Of a stretch of DNA of 64,000 bases, positions 1-13,100 are shown in pieces. This DNA is from Monosporascus cannonballus (taxonomy: Eukaryota; Ascomycota; Sordariomycetes; Xylariales), in assembly GCA_004154925.1 (NCBI GenBank), contig QJNS01000060.1:124001-188000 (forward strand), read 5' to 3'. Positions within the stretch are counted from its first letter, which is position 1, and each line of letters begins with the position of its first letter. A program made the translations under genes and the position numbers. A model generated the notes under the pieces. It saw only the letters and a list, made by a program, of their open reading frames with translations, made no database searches and was not told the origin of the DNA.

Positions 1-3000
1 CAAAAGGGATCGGTATCCAAGTATGGCAGCATATTTATTCAGCTGGCATCTAAGCTAAATTAAGGATAAAAAACATTAATGGCCAAGTTCTTCGACGGCC
101 TGAAAAAAGAAGTACAGAAAGAGTTTTTCAAACTAAACCGACCTGATTATCTGTCAGATTATATCGCTATGGCAATCAAAATTAATGATCGACAATATAC
201 CTGGCGTACGAAAAGCACTAAGGGAAAGCATAACAACAAACTTTAGCATACGGCTAATATCAACGCTCCTCGGCGCAACAATACTTCCCACGGTATTGAA
301 CCAGGCCTTATGGAGCTAGGAGCCACCTACAAGAGGGACTGGAGCCAGATTAAATGCTATAATTGCGGAAAAAAAGGGCATAAAGCCTATAAATGCCCCT
401 CGCCCAAAAAGCTACGAAAAAACAACTAGAAGCCTGTACCCGAAAGATAATCCAAAGGGAATCAGAAAAAAAAAAGCAAATTTATTAACATAATTCGACC
501 TAAGTATATACCAGGCCCCCCGTAACAAGAAATGCAATAAGAGATGCGAAAAACCAAAAACCTGGCTCAGCAGGCAATTAAGGAAAAACGGAGCATCTTT
601 AAAAGATAGCTAAAAAAGTACTAGGGCTGGACGGAGAAAATCTGTCCTAAAACCCTTAATCGATACAGCAGGATACATGCTATTTATTGCAAACGATAAA
701 GCTGCCCTGCCCATAAGGAATAAAAACGACACATCCATAGCAAAATTACCTGAATATATTACGAAGGATTCGACTTTCCTAACAGAACGGGAAATAACAA
801 AAATAACGAACAATAATATCGACACTTTCGATCCATAACCCCTGAAGATAATTTTCTTTAACTGGCTGTAGCAGAAAATTGGCCAGAAGGGAAATAATAT
901 CCGCAGGAAAACCCCTTTTGTCACTACGAATAATGCGACCACCAAACAGAAAAGGAGTTAATCTAGCGTACGGTGGAAAAGCATTGCCAAAAAGCTATTA
1001 CGGATCTTTATTTCCAATTAGCATTTACCACAAACCCTAATAAGCGACAAGCCTTAAAAAAAGAAATTTAACGATTTATACGAAATCTCCAATAGGAAAG
1101 GGATAAAGCCCAATAAGAAGCCATACGCCACATTAAGGAGTAATTTACCCAATGGGGAAAGGAATTACAGCAGAATTAGGAACAATTAATATAACTTAAA
1201 GGTACAATACGCCGACAAAAACAACAGATACAGCAGCTTAACGCGTTATACAAAGAAACACAGACAAGGCTTGACAAATTCGAAAAGGAGTTAAAAGAAA
1301 AAAATTACCTGTAAAAAAGCCGCAGGATAACGAAACCCAGAAAAATCAGGAAGAACTCCCAAAAAAGGCTTTAAACGCGACGATAAAAGCCGTTAATAAC
1401 CCTATCACCCTGGATATACGAATCGGAACGCACTGGTATACCGCAATGGTGGACTGCGAAACTATGTACGGGAATTACATCGCACCGGACGTAATTAACG
1501 AACTCAAACTACCATAAAGATACAAATTAAAACCCTATATAGCGACGAACGCTGAAAGTTAGGATTTCGCCTACGATAACGGAAAAATCCTATGCGAAAT
1601 TAATTACTTCGAGATCTTTATTTAAGGACGACATTAAATAGTTGATTTCGACGTCGTTCCGTTTAGGAATTACGACATAATCTTAGGATTATTATGGATA
1701 CGCCAATACGGAGTTTTGATTAACGGAAAAACTGGCCAGGTAAAATTCCTTTCACCTTCCATTAATAAACAAAAAGAAAAAATAAGATCTTAATATTCGA
1801 TCGAAAATAACGACGAATACAAGCATAAAAATACGACAAATACTTTACCACCCAAAAGGATAAAACATAAAAAAGAAAACGGGTATCAAAGAAAAATACG
1901 ACGTATCGTTATTACCATTAGAACAAAATTAAGGCAATTAAATAATAATCTAAAATAACAGCCCCAAAAGTTAGAAAATTTGACCAATATGCTACCACAA
2001 TATTACAGATACGAACAACTTTTTAAAAGGGAACTTAATACGAAACTACCAGAACACAACGAATAGGATTATGAAATAATCCTTAAGGAAGGATTTTCGA
2101 CGAAATTTTATCCCATTTACAACCTTAGCGGAAACAAATTACACGCCCTTAAAAAATACCTGGAAAATCGGTTACAAAAAGGATGGATTCGACCTTCAAA
2201 ATCACCAGCAGAATATCCAATATTCTTCGTACTAAAGAAAAATGGGAAATTGCGACTTATGGTTAATTATCGGTAACTAAATAATATTACTATCAAGGAT
2301 CGAACACTATTACCCCTAATCACAAAGATAAAGGACCGTTTTTATGGAACTAAATGGTTCATAACATTTGATCTAAGGGATAAATATAACCTTATCAGAA
2401 TTAAAAAAAGACACAAATAAAAAACAGTTTTCAGAACAAAATACGGATTATTTAAGTACTTAGTTACGCTAATGGGATTTACGAACGTACCGGCAACCTT
2501 CCAACAAATAGTAAATTATGTACTACGGGAATACCTCGATATTTTTGTTATGTACTACCTCGACGATATTCTCATCTTCTCCGAGACGGAAAAGATATAC
2601 GCAAAATACGTTCACCAAGTTCTTTAAGCTTTACAGGACGCCAAGCTATTGGTCAACGCAAAAAAAAGCCAGTTCCATAAGCAGGAAATGAAATACTTAG
2701 GACATATTATCACCCCAGGACATATCAGGATGGATCCAAAGAAAATCGCTGCAGTAACAAAATAACAGACGCTAACGACAGTCAAGGAGGTACAGGCATT
2801 CCTTAGATTCGCTAACTATTACAGGAAATTTATTCGAAACTTTAGCAGGATAGCTATACCCTTAATTAACCTTACCAAAAAGGAAAAAGAATTTAAATGG
2901 ACGTCAGAAATAAAAAAGGCGTTCCAGGAAATCAAAAATGCGATTACCAGTAAGCCAGTATTAATTATGTACGATCCAGCACGCCCCGTCGAACTAGAAA

Positions 3001-4832
3001 CCGATATTTCGGATTACGCGTTAGGCGCCGTGATCGGATAACGGAATAATTAAGGTAAACTATACCCTATTGCATTTTTCTCATATAAGTTAAAAGGAAC
3101 CGAGCTTAATTACGGCATTCCAAACAAAAAGTTTATGGCCATTATTATGGCATTTCGCAAATTTAGGCACTTCCTAAAAGGAAGTTTGCACCAGGTCAAA
3201 GTTTATACGGATCATCAAAATCTTACCCGATTTACTACGACCAAAGAACTTACAAAACGATAATTACGATACGCGGAAAAGTTAGCGAACTTCGACTTCG
3301 TTATCATCCACAAAAAAGGCGCAAAGAACGGCAGAGTAAACGCCCTAAGCAAACAACCAAACCTCGAAAAGAAATTGGTCAAAATTAATCATACAATTTT
3401 CGATACCACTACAGAAGGATATCTACGCCCACGACAAATTATAACGATTCGGGCAGTACCTTTGGACATACATCAGAAAATCCAACAGTATAACGACGGT
3501 TTCCCAGAAAACCAGAAAACAGACAAGGTACAAGTTCCAAAGGAATATCAAATGAACTTGGTACGAAACATACATAAACATCAATTACATAGATATCCAG
3601 GGATCCATAAAACCCTAGAACGACTTTAGCGCATATATTCTTTTCCTAAGATGAAAACGATAATCCAGAAAGTACGACGACAGTATAACCTTTGCAATAA
3701 GGCCAAGGCATAACGACATAAACCTTATAAAGAATTACAACCACTACCAATCTTAAAGAAACCATAGGATTCGATTATTATGGATTTTATTACTAAACTT
3801 CCCTTATCCGAAAACCCAGCAACAGAAGTATATTACGACAGCATTTTCGTTATCGTTAATCGATTCACAAAGTTTTCCTACTTTCTACCCTACCATAAGG
3901 ATACCAACGTAAAGCAAATAGCGTATATCTTCTTCAGAAACATCTTTAGCACATACGGATTACCAATAGAAATTATTTCAGATAAAGGATTAACTTTCGC
4001 GTTTAAATTTTGGCAAGGCCTTATAACACAAATAAGCTTAAATCACAAATTATCCAGCGCATTTAGACCCCAAACAGATAAACAAACGGAACGATTAAAC
4101 CAAATATTAAAGGCATACCTACGATACTATATTAATTACGAACAAAACGATTAAGTTAAGAAACTGCCTATTGTTTAATTAGCTTATAACATTAATTACT
4201 ACGAAAGTATTAAGATAATACCATCTAACGCGAATTTCGGTTTTACTCCAGAAATTTATAAAAAAATACGCGACAACGGTCCAATTAATGTCAAAGCAAT
4301 CCTTACGACGGAATAATTACGACAGTTATATTAAGAAATGAAAACGGAATTAAAATTCGTACGGAACCAAATAAATAAATATTACAACGAAAAAAGGTTA
4401 AAAGGACCAACTTTCGAAAAGGGGGAAATGGTTTATCTCGCCACCAAAAACATTCAGACAAAAAGACCTAGCAAAAAACTCGATTTCAAATATATCGGTC
4501 CATACAAAATCAGCAAGAAAATCTTAAAAAACAATTACCAATTAGAATTCTTACCAAAAGTCAAACTCCACCTAATTTTTTACGTTTCTTTATTCGAGTC
4601 AGCAGCAAAGATAATCAAGGTGCGAACGGCACAGGACGACGTGGAAGTAAAAGACGAAACGGCATACGAAGTGGAGAAAATTCTCGATATACGGAAATAA
4701 GACGGACTTACCCAGTATCTAATCAAATGGAAAAAACATCCAGACTCCGAAAACACCTGGGAGCCCACCAAGAATCTTATTAGCGCCCAACGCCTGTTGA
4801 AAAACTTTCACCAACGACGGCGGGGTCGTTAG
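1..4832 (+). pseudogene. gag-pol polyprotein of copy A, RIP-damaged
   Basis: The frame can be followed from the window start to a stop at 4,830-4,832, but more than a dozen TAA/TAG codons interrupt it. Most are explained by CAA/CAG to TAA/TAG changes, for example a stop after VNYR near 2,275 where gypsy RTs have a glutamine. Visible parts: an intact CCHC zinc knuckle at 355-396 (C-x2-C-x4-H-x4-C); RT with an intact YLDD at 2,556-2,567; RNase H at about 2,960-3,270; an integrase zinc-binding part near 3,560-3,715 whose first Cys of the CxxC pair has become Tyr; the integrase core at about 3,780-4,150 with Asp in DFITKLP and SDKG and Glu in TERLNQ; and a chromodomain at about 4,660-4,800 (VEKILD, then [17 protein letters not shown]). 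It cannot make a full protein now. Confidence 0.88.
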
Positions 4833-5412
4833 GATTCCAGAAATCCTCCATAATGGGCCAATCGGATAAGCCAAAACCAAACAAGTCGAGGGGAATAGCG
4901 GCCTGCGCTAATACAGCTGCGGCGGCCTCAGCGGCGGCCTATTCCTCTTTTCGTTCTTGCTCCTTTAGCTCGTCTAAGGATTAAAAACCACGTTGCACCA
5001 TTTTAACACCTTTAGAACGAACCAAAGATTTTTATTTACGTAACCGAATAAGCCACGCCAGGGCCTTATTTATCTTTTCCTAATAACGACGCTGGATCTC
5101 AAGTTGACGACGTTATAACTCGAGCAAACGTTTTTCTGCTAAAATCTCCTTACGCTCAAGACGTTGATATTCGCGGCGGATGTTTTGGAAAGAAGATAAC
5201 GGGACGCCGGTCCCATCGCAAGATCGGCCACGGGCCATACATTCCTTGCAGCGAAAAATGTTTTCCATCATTTCGCATTTCAAACTTTTCGAAAAACACC
5301 AAAAATAAGGCATAATTTCGAAACCAAATTCTTCAAAAGCCTTTACTAGGTCAGTACGACGAGCAGTAAAAAGGCGAAGCTTACAACGAGTTTTAGAAAT
5401 ACGAAAAGCCAT
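4780..5412 (-). pseudogene. Antisense ORF in 3' region of copy A (CX2CX6C, basic coiled-coil-like)
   Basis: A frame of 210 codons runs opposite to gag-pol, from ATG 5,412 down to TAA 4,780, overlapping the last 53 bp of pol. The first 99 codons are open. Beyond that, the stops are all TAA/TAG and can be read as mutated CAA/CAG. The N-terminal third holds FGFEIMPY and a cysteine group CKECMARGRSC (C-x2-C-x6-C, the spacing of half a Zn2Cys6 cluster). A strongly charged Arg/Lys/Glu stretch likely to form a helix follows, then an alanine-rich stretch and an acidic C-terminus (LSDWPIMEDFW). No known function is recognised. A related frame sits at the same place in copies B2 and C. Survival of the frame in several copies suggests it once coded for protein. 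Confidence 0.6.
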
Positions 5413-5480
5413 GGTAAGGAAATAAGGAGCTTACCAGGAAAAAAATCTTGAGGGTAAGATTTTTGGGAAAGGGGAGATCA

Positions 5481-5888
5481 TGTCACGACCTGACAAGCTT
5501 AGGCCTACGGAAACGGTCGCAACAAGGATAACACGACCCACCTTGCAAGTTACGTAACTAGAAATGATCACTAACGGGTCAATAATCACTTTAAAACAGT
5601 CACGATCAAAAACAATCATAATTATCATACCAGGAATGATCGGTGGTGATCGCCAGTAAAGAACAAAAAGGATATATACGCTCGTTATTTCCATAGTTTA
5701 AATAGCACCAGCTTGTAATACTTATCAATACTAATCGTTTGTAATTAATAGTTCGTTACCCAAAACGCCCTTGGTATTACGAGACGTAATACGTTACTAT
5801 ATCCATTGCTCAGATTCCCACGATACTCCTGCTAACATAAACCCGTACGACTTAGGTTTAATAGTTGGTTAAACCCCTAGCCGTCACA
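5481..5888 (+). repeat. 3' LTR of copy A (family 1)
   Basis: The 408-bp repeat begins TGTCACGACC and ends CCGTCACA (TG...CA). It is preceded by a purine-rich primer tract (GGGAAAGGGGAG, about 5,466-5,477). Mutated copies of the same LTR occur at 19,789-20,101 and 41,929-42,321; the ends CTGCTAACATAAAC and ACGACTTAGGTTTAATAGTTG are the easiest matches. It is the least AT-rich of the three. Confidence 0.85.
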
Positions 5889-6129
5889 ACTATCGACGGG
5901 TTCTGTTTGTCTAGTAACATTATAAAATCTAATTATTATAAACAAAATATTTTCGTTACAGGATTTAATAAAGCGAATTACCAGTGTTATATATTCGGAG
6001 TTTTACGGCATAATATTGTAATTAATTATAATTGGAAAAATTACCACAATAATAAGCGAGTCGTAAAATTTATACAGATTTTCAAAAACATTTATAGATA
6101 CTTAGATTTGAACTTTAATATTAGAGCCT

Positions 6130-6330
6130 GGGGAGCTACGACTCTTAAAGGTGGCCGTAACAAAAACGGCCAAAGAAAATCAAGTAAATCAAGTTACGCA
6201 ATGGAGTACAAACTTATTAATAATAATGAAATAGGCTGAATTACTAACTTAAATATAACAAAGCCAATAAGCCGGATTATTAATCAGTTAATAATATCTT
6301 AAGAAGGCAGATTAAATATATATATTTGTA
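6130..6330 (+). repeat. Dispersed repeat, inverted copy at 44,570-44,760
   Basis: A segment including GTAACAAAAACGGCC and AATAAGCCGG matches the reverse complement of 44,570-44,760. The similarity seems to continue more weakly to about 6,520 on this side and 44,350 on the other. No terminal repeats or coding content identify it. The surrounding 5,889-6,870 holds no recognisable gene; a 124-codon open stretch at 5,865-6,239 has no supporting feature. Confidence 0.45.
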
Positions 6331-8201
6331 AGGCTCGTAATTTTAGTAATGTTAATCTATAATATAACTTTGTTACTTAAAATATTTTTAACATTGCCAA
6401 ACGTGATTAAATTATTTTATGATTTACATTGTGACGATATTGCTATAAATATAAATTAGCATAAGTTAAGACGAATAATTAATTAAACTTTACGCCGTTT
6501 TACTTCATATATTTTTATTTAATAATAGTGATAAATTCTAAATAATATTTATTAATTATTATATTCAATTTCAATGTTAAAGCTAATAGAATACTTTAAT
6601 TTCAAATCAAAATTAAAAAGCATAAGAGTTACGCTTAAACATAAGAGCGTATATATATTCTATTTCAATATAAATTAATATTTATAGCTATAAAATTAAA
6701 AACCATTTCTTATACAACGATAAAAAAGGTATTTAAAGTTTTTTAGCCTAAGTACGAATTTATGTTAAATTCCAGATATTAAATCAAACGTTTAATACAA
6801 TTCTTGTTATTATAATCTGTTTTATGAGAAATACCTTATATAAATTTCAACATGTTATCAAAATATATTGAAAAAAAAAAGTAATACAGCTAATCGGATG
6901 AAAGCGATTCAAAGAAGATTTTCTAATTATATTAATCTCGAAGAGAAATTAAAAATCATCTTTAAAAACTTAGATTAAAAGCATACTGTTATATGGCAAA
7001 TTCCTTAAATATAATAAAAAGATTCAATTTAAAAATACGAGGTTATATTTAGAAATCTTATAACTAAAACAAAATAAGCCGATAAGAAAACAAAAATGTA
7101 ATCGATGTATTTTATCAAAACAATGAACACAAAGAGCATAAAAACAAGAAATAATGAAATTAATATATTCATTTAACCTAAATATAGATATTTTGAAAGT
7201 TAGTAAGATGAATAATGAATAGTATAAATATTATAAAATATAGAATATAATATGAAATAAGATAATTACCGGATTACCTAATTGAAATATCAAATACGCC
7301 CGTTATCCTATATAATTCAACGCTAAAATTTATAAAGTTCGGACTCGTTTAAAATAAAAACAAAAACCAAATTAAATATTATAATTATGAGATAATAAAA
7401 TAGTATCGTTATGATAAAATAAAATGTTATAAAATATTGATAAAAATAAAAACAAAGAGAAAAATTAAATCTTTATTTTAGAAAAGTCTTAATTAAATTA
7501 GATTATAAGCTATTCAAGCAAAATAAATAGAGTATTAACAAAATTCAAACCTAATAGGCGCAGAAATTATTACAATATATAATATAACTCAAAATGCGGG
7601 AAATAAAAGAATTGACTCAAAAAGTATTTAAAAACTAAAAAACGGACTTAGAGAAATATATAAGAGAAATATGAATAATAAATAAAAAATGTTTATTTTC
7701 AGAGGTCTAAACGAATACAACAAAATATACGTTATATATTATAAACGTCAAAAGTACGGTGTTATAATATTTAAAAAAGGTTGATTTATTAACGCAGTAT
7801 AGGTATATATAAGAAATTCGATATTTTTAACAAACTTGAAAAAATCCAATAAATAAACGATATTTACGAAGTAGTATTCAATAAAATAAAAGTAATAAAC
7901 AAGGAGTTTTATAAAATCAACGACAAAAACTAATACCTACAAAAAACACTTTTTATTATTATAATTAATATTATTAATACTTTATGGATACGTCAATCCA
8001 GTATATAGTGAAAAGCTTTTCCCAAAGGCTTACTACGAACCTTTATTTTTAATTTAAATTTTCCGTAGACCTAAAAAACAAGAGAATTATTCGTATCTTA
8101 ACTAGACAAATAAAAAAAGTGGCGTTAATTCAAAATAATAGTTATATAACAAAAAACTAGTTAATTATAGATTAGAGAAATTAAAACAAAACAGAAAATA
8201 A

Positions 8202-8408
8202 TGTAAGATAATGGACAGCTGTGAGCTGGGTAAAGTGATCTCCGACTAGTCGTAAAGCAGATTTCAAGAAGTAAGTGTATTAGGTTACTTCCATTTGGCG
8301 TTTCCTACTAGCTGCCAGATAATGGATTTATATTAGTAAGTGGGTCGATGGTTAATCCGTGGCTGGTTGGTTACCAGCTTTATCCTTATAAGGGTTGTAT
8401 TTTTATCA
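8202..8408 (-). repeat. LTR of element E (3' LTR in element orientation)
   Basis: The plus-strand text begins TGTAAGATAATGG and ends near TATTTTTATCA. It matches 15,364-15,569 over its whole length, including GGCGTTTCC and AGTGGGTCG, and keeps more G+C than the internal region. The two copies differ mostly by transitions. Confidence 0.85.
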
Positions 8409-9051
8409 TTATTTCCTCTTTTTAAATTATTAATTCCTGATAATATTATTATTAATTTGATATAACGTATTTCGCGAATTTGGTTACGTATATTTGTCGA
8501 TAATTTACTATTATATTATTTTGTAAATTATTGCCGTAATAATTAATACATTTTATGTTACGTAATTAATTATATTCGGTCTAATTTCTTATTATAAACT
8601 GTTTTTAACTTTATTTTGTTTATTTTTTTTTCTTTTCGCGTTTATATTTTTATTTTTCTTTTGCGTACGCGTTTCGTTCGGTTTTTCGTTTTTCTTTATT
8701 TTCATTTCGCCTTTTCCGATTGTTTTATATATTATTTCCGTTTACCATATTCTTTTTTGTAAAGAGTTCCAAAAAAAATGGTATTTTAATATTAAGGAGG
8801 ACTAGGAATTTTTTAAACGTTATTTTTTTAACGCCGATAATAAAATCGATATTAGTTATATTACGGGCAGTAATAAGCCGTATTATATTTAAGTAATATA
8901 ACGTTATTCCGATTACCATACGGTTTACGTTTAGGTTTCGGATATTTTAAATTATGTCGTAACCAATTATTATTATAAGAATTTTCGCCCGGTAAATAAT
9001 TATTTTTAATATTATTAATATTATTATTTGATTTTCGTTCAAATTCCGATT

Positions 9052-9850
9052 ATGTTTAAAAGTACCGCCCAAATAATTTTTTAATTCGGTACCGATAATT
9101 AGGAATTAATCGACGAATTTGAGAAGGTTTATACTGCAAATACCTAATATAAACGTTCCGACGTAATTATGGTCGGTCGTCAACTTAATATTTTTCGTAA
9201 GGCCGAATTTGCCCTTAATGCAATTATTATTAAGGAATATTATGTTTTTTAATACAATTAAGGTCGATTTCCGATTATCCGTTATAACTGCGGAAATCCA
9301 GTTTTAATACTATTTTATAAGTTTATAAATTTAAGTTTTTTTTATAAATATTACGGTCCTTTTTTTATTATTCCGCAATTAATTTTTAATTAGATGTAAT
9401 TTTAAAATACCCTTATAAATAAAACGATTTTCGTAAGCCGTTATACCGTAATACTCCCCGTTTACGAATATTTTCTGCCCGTTTTCTAATATTTTAATAA
9501 AATTTTAATACTTATTAATAATTATAATGGGAAAACGGCTTAATCCGGCAAAGCTATTACTAAACCCAAATATATTAAACGTTTTAAGGACGGCACCTTA
9601 TTTCCGATTAATAACATATTATGTTCCGGTTATTTAGGCTTTGTTTTTCGTAAGAAATAAAACGTTTTTAAATTTTTCCAGGTTTTACGCCCAGTAAATT
9701 TAATAAACGTATTTACCTTTTGCTGTTAAATATTTTCCGATTATTTTCCGATATTCCTATATTAATTTCTTTATTACGCCTATTAAAAGTTAAGTAACGT
9801 AAGGCTTAATAATTAAGTACGAAATTTTATTTTCGAAATGAAAATTTAAT
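9052..9850 (+). pseudogene. Plus-strand frame antisense to pol in element E
   Basis: The frame opens at ATG 9,052 and stays readable for about 265 codons. It is interrupted only by TAA/TAG codons of the kind RIP makes from CAA/CAG. It contains RYNCGNP followed about 20 residues later by an aromatic stretch ending YKYYGPFF. Several Tyr there would be Cys if single transitions were undone, so an original Cys-rich zinc-binding segment is possible but not shown. It sits between the end of pol and the 3' LTR, the same place as the antisense frames of families 1 and 2, but the proteins are not obviously alike. Function is unknown. Where it ends is uncertain. Confidence 0.4.
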
Positions 9851-10149
9851 TTCTTTTACGTTATTTAAAGGTTTTTAATTAATATATAATAAGGTAACTA
9901 TTTGTTAAAAGCTTAAAAGTAATTATGTAATTTAATAATACTTTAATATTAATATTTGAATTTTGTTCAAAATTATTTTTTATAATCTTTATAATTATTA
10001 GGCTATTAATTCCCGATTTAATTATTATTATTTTGCAGTTTTTAGGTTGTTTTACTTTTTATATACGTATTTAATTTTTTTCGTAACGTTATAATATTTT
10101 AAATACGTATTCGAAATACTTTCGAAACTTTTACGTATTATATTTAACG

Positions 10150-13100
10150 GGCCAGCTTTTTTATTTCATTAAATATTTATATTATCTCCGGTGATTTCAG
10201 TAACCGATAATATCCTTTATTACTTATTTTTCTTATTCTTTTATTAAATCCGGTAACGTTATTTAAATATCGCCCGGTTCTCGATTATATTACGGTTTTA
10301 AAAAAATATTAAAAATATATTATATATTTTTTAATATTTGATAAAAAATATATTTTGAACATTTAGGAATTTATTTATTTTTTAATTATAATCCGGATAT
10401 ATATAAATGCATATTTCTTATTTTTAAATTTAAAATCTTTAATCGATAAATTTATTTATTATCTTAATTAAAGTTTTATAGGCGTATAACGTTAATTATA
10501 ATACTTTTCTTTAAATTACGGTTATTTTTGCCTAATATTTATATATTATTTAACAAATAACCGCTATTTCTTTAAAATATCTTTTAATTCCTTATATTTA
10601 TTTTTTAATGTTTTATTAAAAGTATTTTATTATTATTAAATAATATTTATATAAGGCTTTAAACAAAAAACGGCTAATAAACGTATTTTACGTATTATTA
10701 TATACAAATTCCGCGTTTCGTAATAATTTTATTTAATTATTTTAATATTTATTAACGTAATTACGGAAGTAATATTTTAAAATTTAATAAATACGTTCTG
10801 TTTATTTATCGGTTTACAAATAATAAGCCGTTAATATTTGCCGCTTTATTTTTTATTTTTTCTAAAATTTTGCCCAAAATTAATTTATTAATAGCTTCTT
10901 TTTATTGTTAATAATTCCGGTTAATATACTAAATTTATATTTAATTTCGTTATAAAATAATTAGGCTGATTCGGGTATAATTAAGGTTTTAACCGTAAGG
11001 ATAAATAATGTTAATTTCGTAAAAAGGTCGATAATTACAAAGATTACGTTATATTTTAGGCCGTTTGAACATAATTTTTAGGAAATTTTATAATAAAATC
11101 TAATAAATTTTTTAAAAAAAGTTATTTTCATCATACAAAAGGCGATAATGATTTATGTGGTTTATAACGTAACTTTATTATACTTTGCCAATTTAAGTAT
11201 TACTTAATATATTTTCGGATATTGTTCGCTATATTTTCCTAACAAAATCTTTTTGTTATTAATTTCAGCATACGGATATATCTTATATATCCTGCTTTAA
11301 AATATTATAGTATTAATTAATTAATTATTTCCGTATAACGCTTTATAATAAAATTACGAATTTATCCCGATAATATAAAATTTTATTTGGATTAAAAAAT
11401 ATTTTCCTTTTATTCCGGCTTAGCATTTAATTATCGGTATTAATTTTATAATATTTAAATCCTTAATTTATATTTTTCGAATCGAATTATATAATTATTG
11501 GGAAATTTTCGATCAAAATATTATTTCGTCCTTAAATATTTTTTTGGTTAAAAATATAAAATATTTTAATTCTAAATAAAAGCCTTAATACCTGTTTCGT
11601 CCTTCTTAGATTTTTCGGAATCCGATCGTAATACGGTTATAATTTGCGTTTATATTATTATTTGTAAACAATAAATTCGGCAGATATATAGTTTTTGTTT
11701 TTCTTTTTCCCTTAAAAGCCTTTTATAATTATATAACGAAATCTTTCCGTTTTTGTTACGCAAATAATAATTATTTAAATTTCCGCCACCTAAAATTTAT
11801 CCAGGAATTTTGCAGCCAACGAGTTTTGCGCTATTTTTATAAAGCTTTTTGCCTTTTTATAATATTTGAAATCGCGCTATATATTTACGACCGTTTTCCG
11901 TACATTTTCCGATATATTATTCTTCAATCCGAATTTTTTAAATAACGTAAGGATTATATTTTATATGCGATTTCCCTTAATATATAATCCGGGCGTTTAA
12001 ATAGCCTATCTGCCGAATTGGCAATTCCCGGTCGATATTAGATTTTAAAATCAAATTACGTAAAACGATAAACCTATCGAACTAATCTCTTTTTAAAATT
12101 ACGCCTTAGCGCTTTGATTATATTTTTTCACGTTATATAATCATTAAATATTAAGAAAAGATTTTTGGTAATTTTAAAGTATTGCCGTTAATATTTCAAA
12201 CTTTTTATAATTGCCAATAATTTTTATTGCCTTATAATTTACCGTTTTTCGGTTAAACTTAATTTTTGCGACCAATATATAATTAAACGCCAATATTTTC
12301 GGGATTTTTATAAAAATATCCTTAATATAATTTTTATCGAAATATTTATTTTAACCGTAATATTTTTGGCGTTATTTTAATATCAGAAAATAATTATTAA
12401 TTAAAAAATATCTTTTAAATTTCGGAATGCTTTTTTAATTCTTTCGGATTACCGGTATTTTATTACTTTTCCTTTATTTTACGCCCTTTTTAAAAGCCTA
12501 ATAATAAGTTCGGTAATACGCAAATAATAAGCAATAAATTTCCGATAAAAATTTATAAATCCTAAAAATACTTAAATATTATAAATTTATTTTAGCTTTG
12601 GCCATATTTCGATAACATTAACCCGTCGGCGGTCCACCTACAAACTATCGGTATTAATTATAAAATTTTAAAAATTTAATTTTGTTTAAAAAAATTTGTA
12701 TTTAACTTTTTTAAAAAATAATTAATATTATAACAACCGTTCGTAAACCAATTAAAAATATGTCGTATATTCCTTTTTGCTATTCGAATAAATAATGATT
12801 TTATTTAAATATATTATATATATGAAATTAATTAATTTAATTAATACCTTATGTATATAAGTCTAAAATGTAATTAACGCGTTAATTAGGCCAAATAATA
12901 TAACCGTATATTTAAACTACCCGTATTACGTTTGGCAAACGGTTTTTTATTAATCGCTTTATTTAATCTTAATATAGTAATAAATATCTTTAAAATTAAT
13001 TTTCAAAAATATGTTAATTAACCTTAAACAATTTATTATTTTTAAAATTAAAAATAAAAAATATCCATTTTTTAATATTATCCGATTTAACCCCTTATAA

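Larger units (their letters stand above)
1..5888 (+). mobile_element. Ty3/gypsy chromovirus, family 1 copy A (5' end outside window)
   Basis: This is the best preserved retrotransposon in the window. Gag zinc knuckle, protease region, reverse transcriptase, RNase H, integrase and a C-terminal chromodomain follow in one frame on the plus strand. They are followed by an antisense frame, a polypurine tract and a 3' LTR. The domain order RT-RNase H-integrase is that of Ty3/gypsy, and the chromodomain places it with the chromoviruses. The left edge of the window cuts it inside gag, so its 5' LTR is not seen. It is clearly richer in G+C than copies D and C of the same family, which suggests that it inserted later or was mutated less. 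The five bases after the LTR (ACTAT, 5,889-5,893) should recur left of the unseen 5' LTR if it transposed normally. Confidence 0.9.

Noticed and set aside
610..945. 111-codon minus-strand open stretch in copy A
   Set aside because: It is opposite the gag-pol frame and has no counterpart kept in the other copies; unlike the 3' antisense frame it shows no motif.
5865..6239. 124-codon plus-strand open stretch after copy A
   Set aside because: It begins inside the LTR, has no recognisable motif and lies in repeat sequence.
9279..9310. CYNC-like zinc knuckle on the plus strand of E, suggesting a separate plus-strand retrotransposon
   Set aside because: The LTR pair and duplication bound one element whose RT and gag are clearly on the minus strand. 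The plus-strand frame is better explained as its antisense ORF.
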